Position numbers and translations under genes: made by a program. DNA of 64,000 bases, taken from Marmoricola sp. Its GTDB lineage: Bacteria; Actinomycetota; Actinomycetes; Propionibacteriales; Nocardioidaceae. The DNA lies in the NCBI GenBank assembly GCA_025964775.1, contig JAOPYE010000012.1, positions 62,001 to 126,000 of the forward strand, given 5' to 3'. Below the pieces are notes generated by a model, which saw only the letters and a program-made list of their open reading frames with translations, ran no database searches and was not told the DNA's origin. This document shows positions 8,877 to 16,800 of this stretch, piece after piece. Numbering within the stretch: position 1 is the stretch's first letter; every line of letters begins with the position of its first letter.

Positions 8877-9539
8877 ATGTCTCTCTTCAGACTCGACGCC
8901 AGCATCCGTGTTGAAGGATCACAGAGCCGAGCCATCGCCGACATCGTCGAGCAGGAATGGCGCCACTACCACCCGGATGCGGTAGTGGTTCGTCGCGACA
9001 TCGGTGTCAACCCGATCCCGGCCAATGCGTGGGGCACGGCTGCCCTCGCGGGGTTCGTCCCTCAAGAGAATCGCACCCAGGAGCAGCACGAAGCGATGGC
9101 CCTGGCGGGCAGATTGACGGATGAACTCTTGGATACTGACGCGCTGCTCATTGCGAGCCCTCTCTACAACTTCGGTGTCTCGCAACACCTGAAAGCCTGG
9201 ATCGACATGGTCATCGCGGATCCTCGGATGGGCCCTGGAGCTGCACCACTACTGACTGGTAAGCCGGCCGTACTGGTGACGGTGCGCGGCGGCAACTACC
9301 GCGCCGGCACGCCTCGCGAGGGTTGGGACCACTCGATCGGCTGGATCCGGCGAGTGCTGGTAGATGTCTGGCAGGTCGACCTGAAGGTCGTCGAGACTGA
9401 CTTCACCGGTGTCGGAGTGAACCCAGCGCTGGACGACTTTAAGGAGATGGCGGGCAAGTTGCGGCTTGAGTCCGAGGAGCAGGCCCGCACGCATGGTCGC
9501 TACCTCGGCGAAGTCGCCCTTGCGTCCGAGGTCGCCTGA
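8877..9539 (+). CDS. FMN-dependent NAD(P)H azoreductase-like flavodoxin-fold protein
   Basis: A 220-residue flavodoxin-fold reductase of the AzoR type. It has the early FMN phosphate-binding stretch LDASIRVEGSQSRAIAD, the central SPLYNFGVSQHLKAWID motif that contacts FMN and forms the dimer, and VTVRGG later. Enzymes of this family reduce azo compounds and, more physiologically, quinones by two electrons to avoid oxidative stress. The ATG at 8877 follows GGGAAAGGAAG; in-frame sequence back to 8841 lies inside the promoter leader. It stands alone with its own promoter and operator, consistent with induction by an electrophile. Confidence 0.88.
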   Translation: MSLFRLDASIRVEGSQSRAIADIVEQEWRHYHPDAVVVRRDIGVNPIPANAWGTAALAGFVPQENRTQEQHEAMALAGRLTDELLDTDALLIASPLYNFGVSQHLKAWIDMVIADPRMGPGAAPLLTGKPAVLVTVRGGNYRAGTPREGWDHSIGWIRRVLVDVWQVDLKVVETDFTGVGVNPALDDFKEMAGKLRLESEEQARTHGRYLGEVALASEVA

Positions 9540-9701
9540 GGATGTGGACGCCGTGGCCACCCTTGGCGCCGACCGCGGCCGTGGTACCCGCCGCGTCCAA
9601 GTCCACTTCTGTGAGCGGGCTTACCGAGTCCCGACATGGTGGTTTGAGATCCTCCCGAGCACTGCTGTCGAAAATGGGGTCTGCCCAGAGTCGAGTTGAC
9701 T

Positions 9702-10250
9702 TCAATCGGTCTTGTATTTGCCATAGCTATCTTGGGTGACTACCGAGGTTGAGTAACAGCCCGGAGGTCGTGGATGATGTTCGGTGCTGCAGTTCGTTGC
9801 AAAGGCTCCATGTTCGAGCCGGTCGAGGAGGCCGGGGAGCCAGCGGTCGTGCCAGTCGGCGGCGGCGGTCATCGGCGGATCGCTTTGCTCATATGCGAAC
9901 TGCCACGCAAGCCAGAGTGCTGTCAGTTCCTCGACGAACTCGGGGTGCTCGTCCCACCAGCGAGGGATCCGTTTGGCGAGCGGATACCGCGCGCGTAGCC
10001 AATCGACCCAGCCGCGGAGTTGAGCCCATAGCTGGTCCGCGGCGTGTGGGCCGATTGTTCGCCAGGACCACGCCGCCGGGGCCCTCGTCGTTCCTGAGGG
10101 ATCATGCGGGTCGTCGAGTCTAGCGATGACGTCGGTGTAGGCGTCGGTGACCTCACTCGCGAGTCGGTCGAGGTCTTGCCGGAGTTGGCTGATGAGTTGG
10201 GCCTGGTGGACGACCTGGCTGGTGACAGGGTCTACGTCGATGTCGGACAT
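9702..10250 (-). CDS. DUF4913-like conjugation-associated protein, copy 1 (relic locus)
   Basis: A 182-residue soluble protein with an N-terminal coiled-coil-like stretch (QAQLISQLRQDLDRLASEV) and a Trp-rich C-terminal half (RYPLAKRIPRWWDEHPEFVE, ALWLAWQ, WHDRWLPGLLDRLEHG). By eye it is about 60% identical to the protein at 42304-42825, which lies immediately after the TraD-like gene of the conjugative element. I think both resemble the DUF4913 family, but I cannot search. The ATG at 10250 overlaps a TraD-like 3' fragment exactly as at the other locus. It may still be translated, but nothing else of its original neighbourhood remains. Confidence 0.7.
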   Translation of the reverse strand: MSDIDVDPVTSQVVHQAQLISQLRQDLDRLASEVTDAYTDVIARLDDPHDPSGTTRAPAAWSWRTIGPHAADQLWAQLRGWVDWLRARYPLAKRIPRWWDEHPEFVEELTALWLAWQFAYEQSDPPMTAAADWHDRWLPGLLDRLEHGAFATNCSTEHHPRPPGCYSTSVVTQDSYGKYKTD

Positions 10251-10395
10251 CTGGTGCCTCGGAGGTGGCGGTAGCGGCGGTCGGTGTACCAGGGCAGTAG
10301 CCGGACTCGTGCTGGTGGGAGGTTCTGGTAGAGCAGGACGGCGTGGCAGTCGGGGAGCTGCTGGAGCAGGTGGAGGGGTGCGATCGGACGTGGAC
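10232..10395 (-). pseudogene. 3' remnant of a TraD/TraG-like coupling-protein gene
   Basis: In the frame ending at the TAG at 10232 the sequence encodes APLHLLQQLPD, AVLLYQNLPPARVRLLPWY and TDRRYRHLR. This matches almost residue for residue the last 50 residues of the coupling protein at 42813-44528. The similarity fades upstream of about 10395, where no ATPase domain follows, so only the extreme C-terminus survives. Gene order and overlap with the neighbouring DUF4913-like gene are the same as in the intact element. The third-position differences show an old, diverged copy and not a recent duplication. Confidence 0.75.
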
Positions 10396-10609
10396 AGGTC
10401 GATCGGGCTGGGCAATGAATCCTTGACTCGATCGGCGCCGAAGGGCTGCAGACCTTAACTCGGCTGTTGAGAGAGATCGCAGACGCTGCCTCGATTTAGG
10501 CGGGGCCAAGGCTCGGTCGCCGGAGTCTCGAAAATGTGTGATCAGAGCCTCGCTGTGGGCAGCTTCACGTCGCTGAAGGTCGAAGTTGTGCCTAAGGGGA
10601 GAGGCATCT

Positions 10610-10652
10610 CTACCCCAAGGGGCACGCTTCGGGGATAGTCCGAAACTTACGT
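10610..10652 (+). promoter_or_regulatory. Putative LuxR-type site and promoter of the mce operon
   Basis: A palindromic core CTACCC-CAAG-GGGCAC (10610-10625) ends where a -35 box would lie, and TTACGT (10647-10652) is a plausible -10 eight bases before the ATG at 10660, so the transcript would be nearly leaderless. The same CCC-N4-GGG core with the same distance to a -10 is seen at 27705-27748 and, on the other strand, at 27534-27579. Extra half-sites (CCTAAGGGGAG at 10591, GGGGATAG at 10631) flank it. The activator is inferred to be the GAF-LuxR protein at 25947. Confidence 0.45.
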
Positions 10653-10659
10653 TTCCTGC

Positions 10660-11118
10660 ATGACCAGCATCGTGCACCTCGGCTCCCAAGTCATCGGGGT
10701 CATCAGGAGGATCGAACGCGGCGGCCTGAACAGTGGTCTAACCCTGATGGCGCTGGCATGGGGCATTACCGGCATCTTGGCGGGAGCCGACGCCCTCGAT
10801 GCTACGACCACCACCCCAAACGGTTCCGGGTTCGTCGCTGGATCCGTCGTTATCTCGACTCTGCAGGGAACGCCGCGGGCGGTACTGCAGATGCTGTGTG
10901 GACTGGCGCTCCTACTAGCCGCGGGCGGACTCTGGGCTGGCCTGCGCCAAGCCTTCCCGGTGTTGCTCATCGCTGCCGCTGTGGCCGGTGTTGCGAGCAC
11001 GTCTGTCTGGGTGCCTGGCGCTCTCGCGGCCTTAGGTCTAGTCGGGACCCTCCCCCTGTTATTTACAAGCGCGCTCGACCAACTGTGGCCGCCGACCAGT
11101 TCGAAGGAGAACCAATGA
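10660..11118 (+). CDS. Small polytopic membrane protein at the head of the mce operon
   Basis: A 152-residue protein with about four predicted membrane helices (around residues 27-45, 60-75, 82-100 and 105-137) and short loops. I recognise no enzymatic motif. It starts at the ATG 10660 with hardly any leader and ends in an ATGA overlap with a second small membrane protein; the two precede yrbE-type permease genes on the same strand. Location suggests an accessory part of the lipid importer. It could also be an independent membrane protein that shares the promoter. Confidence 0.7.
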   Translation: MTSIVHLGSQVIGVIRRIERGGLNSGLTLMALAWGITGILAGADALDATTTTPNGSGFVAGSVVISTLQGTPRAVLQMLCGLALLLAAGGLWAGLRQAFPVLLIAAAVAGVASTSVWVPGALAALGLVGTLPLLFTSALDQLWPPTSSKENQ

Positions 11119-11492
11119 ACACCAACGAGTTCGATATCCCTCTTCTGTCTCGCGGCGCGTGGCGCGGCTTCTGTGTACTCCTTCTGGGCGGCATGGTTCA
11201 GCCGTTCGTCGAGATGGCGAGTCGACCACTGGGCTTCTGGTGGCTGGCGATCGTAGCCATCGCGGCCTTCGCCTTCGCAGCAGGTTCGGCTGTTAAGCCT
11301 GGGCGCAGCCAGCACCGCTTTCAAGGCGCCGTGGCTGCTCTGGCCAGCTACTTCCTCGTGGTGCCGCTGGTCGTGCTTGGAACTCACGTGGTCGACATGA
11401 TCCAGATGAGTTGTACGACCGCTTTGGCAGCCGTCGTCGGAGCTGCAGTCAGCGTCTTTCGATCAGGAATCCACCCCGTAGGGGAGAGGTAA
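11115..11492 (+). CDS. Small membrane protein upstream of yrbE
   Basis: A 125-residue protein with about four hydrophobic segments (LLLGGMVQPFVEM, WWLAIVAIAAFAFAAG, ALASYFLVVPLVVLG, ALAAVVGAAVSV). The ATG at 11115 has GAAGGAGA upstream and overlaps the preceding stop (ATGA), so translation is coupled. No family recognised. About 107 bp separate it from the first permease gene. Membership of the mce operon is inferred from order and spacing. Confidence 0.7.
   Translation: MNTNEFDIPLLSRGAWRGFCVLLLGGMVQPFVEMASRPLGFWWLAIVAIAAFAFAAGSAVKPGRSQHRFQGAVAALASYFLVVPLVVLGTHVVDMIQMSCTTALAAVVGAAVSVFRSGIHPVGER
11472..11487 (+). promoter_or_regulatory. Weaker CCC-N4-GGG palindrome between membrane gene and yrbE
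   Basis: CACCCC-GTAG-GGGAGA matches the right half of the palindrome at 27705-27720 exactly and the left half in 4 of 6 positions. It overlaps the end of the upstream gene, 113 bp before the permease ATG. I do not see a convincing -10 box at the expected distance, so it may be a weak internal site or chance. Confidence 0.25.
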
Positions 11493-11599
11493 CTCTCTCC
11501 GAGTGCGGAAGAACCAAACGCCGCTCCCAGAAACCATTGTCCCTGGAGCGCATGTGACCCAAGACACAGCACCAAGCCTAAGCATCAGAGGAGATATCG

Positions 11600-12448
11600 A
11601 TGGCCGTTGTAGAGCAGGTAGCTGCGCCACGGGCAGAGGTTTCAGACGCTAAGAAGCGGATGGCGTCTCGTCCGAAGGTGTGGTCTGGGCTGGCCGAGAC
11701 TGGCGAGATCACACGCATGCTGGGATCGGTTGTCGGCTCAGCAGTACGTCACCCGCGCGGCTATTGGGGTGATGTTCGAGAGAACATGTTTCTGACCCTC
11801 AAGCTCTGCTGGATCCCGATGATGGCATCCTGTATCGGGTTTGGTTTCGGTGCGCCCGGCCTCCAGGCCGGCAACATCTACATCCTGTTCGGCATTCCCG
11901 AACGCCTCGGCTCCTTCTTCGTGATGGCCAGCGTCCGAGAGTTCGCCCCATGGATCAACGCCATGGTCGTCGCCGGCGTGATGGGAACGGCGATCACCGC
12001 CGACCTCGGGGCGCGTCGCATCCGCGAAGAAATCGATGCGATGGAAGTGCTCGGTATCGATCCGATCCGCACCTTGATCCTTCCGCGAGTCGTGGCCATC
12101 ACTCTCATGACCGGACTGATGGACCTCGTCGCCCTCGTCTTCGGCATCATCGGCGGTTACATGGCGGCACTCCTCGTCGGCTCGTCCAGCGCAGGATTCA
12201 CCGCCAGCTTCTTCGACAACGCAACGATCTACGACCTACTCGGCAGCGTCATCAAGACCACGCTGTTCGGGCTCATCATCGGAGTCGTCTGCTGCTACAA
12301 GGGCTTCTATGCCAAGGGCGGACCGGCAGGCGTCGGGCGCGCAGTGAACCAAGCGGTCGTCATTTCCTTTGCCGCAATCTGGAGCCTTGACTTCGTCTTC
12401 ACGACGATCCTTCTGGGCGTATTCCCCCAAATTCAGGTCTATCGCTGA
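11600..12448 (+). CDS. yrbE4A: YrbE-type MCE permease A (MlaE family)
   Basis: A 282-residue MlaE-like integral membrane protein. After about 50 polar residues come five or so hydrophobic segments, with the family's conserved cytoplasmic segment ADLGARRIREEIDAMEVLGI (the coupling helix/EExDA region), followed by PRVVA. Two YrbE proteins form the permease core of actinobacterial Mce lipid importers. The ATG has AGAGGAG at a good distance. First of the two yrbE genes in the standard order yrbEA-yrbEB. The symbol follows the general YrbE4A/B naming; the numerical class of this mce operon is not established. Confidence 0.92.
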   Translation: MAVVEQVAAPRAEVSDAKKRMASRPKVWSGLAETGEITRMLGSVVGSAVRHPRGYWGDVRENMFLTLKLCWIPMMASCIGFGFGAPGLQAGNIYILFGIPERLGSFFVMASVREFAPWINAMVVAGVMGTAITADLGARRIREEIDAMEVLGIDPIRTLILPRVVAITLMTGLMDLVALVFGIIGGYMAALLVGSSSAGFTASFFDNATIYDLLGSVIKTTLFGLIIGVVCCYKGFYAKGGPAGVGRAVNQAVVISFAAIWSLDFVFTTILLGVFPQIQVYR

Positions 12449-12464
12449 GGGATGGTGTCCACGA

Positions 12465-13316
12465 ATGACTGAAACGATTGAGAAGCGTCCCGAGGTTGAA
12501 GAGACCTCGAAGCAGCCCGATGTCCTGAAATCAGCCACGACGGCTCTGCGGAGTGGCCTGAGCACGGGCGGGGACATCCTCCACTTCTCATGGTCCGTCC
12601 TCCGCGAATTCCGCGACGTCCGCTTGTACGCGACAGAGGTCATCTACCAGGCCGGCACGCTGATCTTGTCGAGCGGCCTGATCATCTGGGTGATGCAGGG
12701 TGTCATGGGCACTGTCTGCGGCCTGGAGGCGAGCTACACCCTCAAACAGATAGGCGCCCCGCTTTACTCGGGCATCTTCAACGCGTTCTGCAGCCTCCGG
12801 GAGATGTCGCCCTACATGTGGGGCTACATCTTCGCTGCGAAGGTCGGATGCGGACTGGTCGCAGAGCTCGGTTCGATGCGAATCTCGGATGAGATTGATG
12901 CCCTCGAAGTCATGGGAATTCGCTCGAAAGCCTACCTTGTGGGCACCCGAATCCTTGCCGCTTGGCTCGCGATCCCGTTCCTGTACACCGTCGGCCTGGC
13001 GGTCATGTACATGACGATGTATCTCGTTACCGTCGTGCAACTCGGCGGAGTTTCGCCCGGTGGCTACCTCTACATTTTCTGGCTATATCAAAACCCGCTC
13101 GACTTCCTATATAGCCAGATAAAAGTGATGTCCTACGGGACCGCCATCGTCTTTATCGGTTGCTACTACGGGTTCAACGCATCTGGTGGTCCCGTCGGCG
13201 TGGGTAAAGCCACCGCCAAATCGATGATGATCAGCATGGTTCTGATCCACGTCATCGGTGTCCTTCTAACGCAATTGTTTTGGGGCCTCAGCCCCAATGC
13301 CCCGATCGCGAACTAA
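12465..13316 (+). CDS. yrbE4B: YrbE-type MCE permease B (MlaE family)
   Basis: A 283-residue second MlaE-like permease with the signature ELGSMRISDEIDALEVMGI and several membrane helices; a late CYYGFNASGGPVGVGKA stretch is also found in permease A (CYKGFYAKGGPAGVGRA), showing the two are paralogues. The ATG is at 12465, 16 bp after the stop of permease A; the frame extends to 12369 but this is inside the previous gene. It forms the heterodimeric channel with permease A and works with the ATPase encoded next. Confidence 0.92.
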   Translation: MTETIEKRPEVEETSKQPDVLKSATTALRSGLSTGGDILHFSWSVLREFRDVRLYATEVIYQAGTLILSSGLIIWVMQGVMGTVCGLEASYTLKQIGAPLYSGIFNAFCSLREMSPYMWGYIFAAKVGCGLVAELGSMRISDEIDALEVMGIRSKAYLVGTRILAAWLAIPFLYTVGLAVMYMTMYLVTVVQLGGVSPGGYLYIFWLYQNPLDFLYSQIKVMSYGTAIVFIGCYYGFNASGGPVGVGKATAKSMMISMVLIHVIGVLLTQLFWGLSPNAPIAN

Positions 13317-13326
13317 GGAGCCAGCT

Positions 13327-14193
13327 ATGACTACGACCGACCTTCAGGACGGCTCCCGCATGACACCGCGGCCCCGGGTGACAGTCGAACCACGCGTCGA
13401 CCCTGCGCACGATCCGATGGACGTACACCCCGACGGCAAGCCGCACAGCATGGAAGTACGCAATGTCTTCAAGTCGTTCGGAAGCTTCGACGTGCTCAAG
13501 GGCCTGAATCTGAACTTCCAGGACGACGCCATCACGACTGTCCTCGGCCCCTCCGGTACCGGCAAGAGCGTGCTCATCAAGCACCTGGTCGGGCTTCTGG
13601 AGCCGGACGACGGTGAAGTGCTGATCTTCGGCCAGGACCTTTGGAAAATCCCAACTGCGGAGCGATATGAGATTCGACAGAAGATGGGCGTGCTCTTCCA
13701 GGACGGTGCGCTCTTCGGCTCGATGAACCTCTTCGACAACACCGCATTCCCTTTGCGGAAGCACACCGAGAAGTCCGAGGACGAGATCCGCGAGATCGTC
13801 ATGCAGCGACTCACCGAGGTCGGCCTCGACCGGTCGTGGTCCAAGTACCCCAACGAGGTGTCCGGCGGTATGCGGAAGCGTGCCGGCTTCGCCCGAGCCC
13901 TTGTAATGGACCCCAAGATCGTCTTCTTCGACGAGCCCGACTCCGGCCTAGACCCGGTCCGAACCAGCCTGCTCAACGACCTCATCCTCGAGATGCACGC
14001 CGAGCACAAGGGCACCTACCTGCTGGTAACCCACGATATCCGCACAGCCCGCAAGGTCAGCGACTACGTCGGCGTTATCTGGAAGGGCCAAGTGGTCCAC
14101 TACAGCAAGGCTGAAGAGGCCTTCAACTCCGATATCCCGTTCGTACGCCAATTCCTTGCCGGCGAGTCGGCGGGTCCTCTGGGGATGGACTAA
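13327..14193 (+). CDS. MCE transporter ATP-binding protein (MceG/MlaF-like)
   Basis: A 288-residue ABC ATPase with Walker A GPSGTGKS, a Q-loop, signature VSGGMRKRAGFARAL and Walker B KIVFFDEPDSGLDP. The SGGM signature with GMRKR is typical of MlaF/Mkl proteins. About 45 extra residues precede the ATPase domain. The ATG at 13327 has AAGGAG upstream. It energises the YrbE permease pair. In mycobacteria the equivalent mceG lies far from the mce operons; here it sits between yrbEB and the first mce gene, so this operon encodes its whole importer. Confidence 0.92.
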   Translation: MTTTDLQDGSRMTPRPRVTVEPRVDPAHDPMDVHPDGKPHSMEVRNVFKSFGSFDVLKGLNLNFQDDAITTVLGPSGTGKSVLIKHLVGLLEPDDGEVLIFGQDLWKIPTAERYEIRQKMGVLFQDGALFGSMNLFDNTAFPLRKHTEKSEDEIREIVMQRLTEVGLDRSWSKYPNEVSGGMRKRAGFARALVMDPKIVFFDEPDSGLDPVRTSLLNDLILEMHAEHKGTYLLVTHDIRTARKVSDYVGVIWKGQVVHYSKAEEAFNSDIPFVRQFLAGESAGPLGMD

Positions 14194-14196
14194 CCA

Positions 14197-15429
14197 ATGG
14201 CCATCCTCAACAAGTGGACCGTCGTCGGCGCGGCAGGCGTTGTTTCGCTCGGCGTATGGTTCTCCTCAGGATCCAGCGGCTACACAGCCAGCGTCGTCTT
14301 GGACTCCGCGACGAATGTCGTCGATGGTGGAACCGTTCTGGTGAATGGCTTCGATGCTGGACACATCGACTCCATCAATGTCGACGGCGGCAAGGCGAGG
14401 ATCATTTTCAGCCTCGACCGCGGTTTTGGGCCCCTTCACTCTGGCGCCAAAGCCACGGTCACTTGGAAGGCGACGCTCTCAGAGCGGCAGCTCAACATCA
14501 CGGACGGACCCGCATCCAACCCCGAGGTTGCCTCGGGCGGTGTCCTGCCCGGCCCTCAACCTTCGCCCGTCGAACTTGACGACATTCTCAACTCGCTTGA
14601 TGCAACCACCCGCGTGCACCTCGCCTCACTCGTTGACCGACTCAACGGCCTCCTCAGCGGACAGGCCACGAACGTGCAGTCGACCATTGCCTCAGGTGGT
14701 CCGGCCCTCCAGGCGGCGGGTCAGCTACTTGAAGCGCTCGGAACCGATGGCCCTGCACTCTCAGATCTGGTTACGCGCACGTCGGGCATGCTCAATGTCC
14801 TGGCACAACGCGATGCCAGTCTGCAAAGCATCGTGGTCGATCTTGATAAGGCGAGCCGCCAAGTAGCCAGCCGACGCCAAGCGCTCGGCGCAACGTTGCA
14901 GTCGCTGCCCCAGACCCTCGCGCTACTACAGCAGACACTTAACATGCTCCCGTCGGTTGCGGGACAGGCTGTACCCCTGCTCCACGACCTCACTCCGGCG
15001 ACTTCGCAACTCGCCAAGACCTCTGCGGATCTCGCTCCGGTGATGATGTCTCTAAACCCGTTGGTTGCTGACCTAAGGCCGGCGCTCGCATCCGCAAAGC
15101 AACTCCTCAACGTCGCCCCGGGGCTGTTGGACAGCACACACGCGGCGCTTCCCGGCCTGCAGACGGCGGCCAACGAAGCCCAGGTCGGCGTCAACTACCT
15201 GCGGGGCTACACACCCGATGCCATGGGCTTCCTCAGCACCTGGGCGTCGGCATTCGCGAACTACGACAACGAGGGCAACTATGCCCGAGTGCTTGGGATG
15301 GCCGGCGCTACCTCGTTCGACGAGAACCCGGGAGTCATCCCACCAGGTATCACCAACGACGAATACCCGCAGCCCGGCGGTCTGGTGAACCAGCCCTGGA
15401 CTGACGCGGCAGGGAGCGGTGTCCGATGA
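14197..15429 (+). CDS. Mce family protein, first of six (MceA position)
   Basis: A 410-residue protein with one N-terminal membrane anchor (residues 7-26), an MCE domain at about 28-105 (NGFDAGHIDSINVDGG; ATVTWKATLSERQLNI), and a long alpha-helical C-terminal region of repeated Leu/Ala heptads to about residue 350. The family forms a hexameric tunnel that shuttles hydrophobic substrates across the envelope. It starts 3 bp after the ATPase stop and overlaps the next gene by ATGA. It is assigned MceA only by its position. Confidence 0.88.
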   Translation: MAILNKWTVVGAAGVVSLGVWFSSGSSGYTASVVLDSATNVVDGGTVLVNGFDAGHIDSINVDGGKARIIFSLDRGFGPLHSGAKATVTWKATLSERQLNITDGPASNPEVASGGVLPGPQPSPVELDDILNSLDATTRVHLASLVDRLNGLLSGQATNVQSTIASGGPALQAAGQLLEALGTDGPALSDLVTRTSGMLNVLAQRDASLQSIVVDLDKASRQVASRRQALGATLQSLPQTLALLQQTLNMLPSVAGQAVPLLHDLTPATSQLAKTSADLAPVMMSLNPLVADLRPALASAKQLLNVAPGLLDSTHAALPGLQTAANEAQVGVNYLRGYTPDAMGFLSTWASAFANYDNEGNYARVLGMAGATSFDENPGVIPPGITNDEYPQPGGLVNQPWTDAAGSGVR

Positions 15430-16799
15430 ACCAAGTCATCACAATCCTGCGCAAGCCGACAGTGATGATCGTCGGCCTCGCCGCGATTGCCGCCGGCTGT
15501 TCGATGGCAGCCACGTCCGGCGGTTCGCACGGATCGCTTCACTTGGTTGGTCAGTTCGCCGACGCCTCGCCGTTGCTCTCGGGCAACGAGGTCATGCTCA
15601 ATGGAGTCGAGGTCGGAACCGTCGACTCGATCAAACTGGTAGGGCGGGCGGCTGACGTCTCGATCACCCTGAGCCGAACCGCTTTGCCAGTTCACTCAGA
15701 TGCGCGGCTGACGATCAAACCCGTGACGCTCCTCGGCGAGCGCTACGTAGACCTGAACCAGGGTTCTGCCAGTGCTCCTTTGATCGCGAACAACGCAGTG
15801 ATCCCAGAAAGCCGCACCGGATCGGATGTGTCGATCTCAGACGTTCTCAACATGCTGGACCATCCGACCAGCGAGGACCTCTCAGGCATGCTTGGCAGCC
15901 TGGGCAACGGCCTCGGCGGCAACGGCGCCCGGACCGCCGCCGCAATCAAGATGCTCGCCCCTGTGATGCAGAACGCCTCCGCATTCGCCTCCGTCCTTCA
16001 GCAACAAAACGGCACACTCACGAGCCTCGTCCAGGCCCTCAGCCGAGTGGCCTCGGGTGTTGCAACGGGCGAGGGCCGCGCCATGGAAAGCCTCGTCGGT
16101 GCTGCGAACACGGTCACGGCCAACACCGCTGCCAATGAGGCCGCTTTCCGAAGCACGCTGGCTCAGCTTCCTGGCACACTCCAGGCCGCTGAGGCGACTA
16201 TGAGCCAGCTCACCGACACCGCCAACAACGTCACCCCAACGCTCGCGGCGTTGCGTCCGACAACCGACGAGTTGCCGGCCCTCAGCGGAGAGTTGCAGAA
16301 CTTCGCCATCGCAGCCAACCCCGCCCTTGAAGCGGCAAACCCCGTACTGACCCGCGCGACAGCCCTGCTCGCTCAACTCCGACCGGTCGTATCGGTCCTA
16401 CGGGCAAACGTGAACGCGACCACCTCGGATGCGCGTTCGCTCGGGACGCTAGCCGGCGTTCTAGGTCCGCGCTTCAACAGCGTCATGAACTTCGTCCGCG
16501 GTTGGGCACTTGCCACAAACGGACGCGACGGAATCGGACACTACTTCCGCGGACTCCTGGTCCTCTCGCCATATACAGCAACCAGCTTGCTGCCGATAGG
16601 CGGCAGTCACTCGGCGACCTCGAAATCGCTGACCGGCACCCTGTCGAACACGCTCGGAGGCCTCCTGGGGGGTGCCTCGAAGTTGCTCAATCTGCCCAAG
16701 TCGCTGCTCTCATCCACGACGTCGTCAAATGACGGCGTCACCGGCCTCACCCAGAACCAAGAGCTTGGCGCCATCTCGTCACTCCTAGGAGGTCTCTGA
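15426..16799 (+). CDS. Mce family lipoprotein, second of six (MceB position)
   Basis: A 457-residue Mce protein. The N-terminus has a lipobox IAAGC (Cys about residue 25), so it is probably a lipoprotein. In mycobacterial operons the lipoprotein is usually the fifth protein, MceE, so its position here is unusual. The MCE domain follows at about 38-115 (GNEVMLNGVEVGTVDSI; LLGERYVDLNQG), then a long helical region and a Ser/Leu-rich tail. It overlaps the upstream gene by 4 bp. Likely one subunit of the substrate tunnel. Confidence 0.88.
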   Translation: MNQVITILRKPTVMIVGLAAIAAGCSMAATSGGSHGSLHLVGQFADASPLLSGNEVMLNGVEVGTVDSIKLVGRAADVSITLSRTALPVHSDARLTIKPVTLLGERYVDLNQGSASAPLIANNAVIPESRTGSDVSISDVLNMLDHPTSEDLSGMLGSLGNGLGGNGARTAAAIKMLAPVMQNASAFASVLQQQNGTLTSLVQALSRVASGVATGEGRAMESLVGAANTVTANTAANEAAFRSTLAQLPGTLQAAEATMSQLTDTANNVTPTLAALRPTTDELPALSGELQNFAIAANPALEAANPVLTRATALLAQLRPVVSVLRANVNATTSDARSLGTLAGVLGPRFNSVMNFVRGWALATNGRDGIGHYFRGLLVLSPYTATSLLPIGGSHSATSKSLTGTLSNTLGGLLGGASKLLNLPKSLLSSTTSSNDGVTGLTQNQELGAISSLLGGL

Positions 16800-16800
16800 C

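Noticed and set aside
10153..10689. 178-residue minus-strand frame overlapping the TraD relic
   Set aside because: It is a shadow frame: the analogous frame at 42461-43162 is also open, because both loci keep the same real genes in other frames. Its composition is Ser/Arg/Pro-rich with no fold-like pattern.
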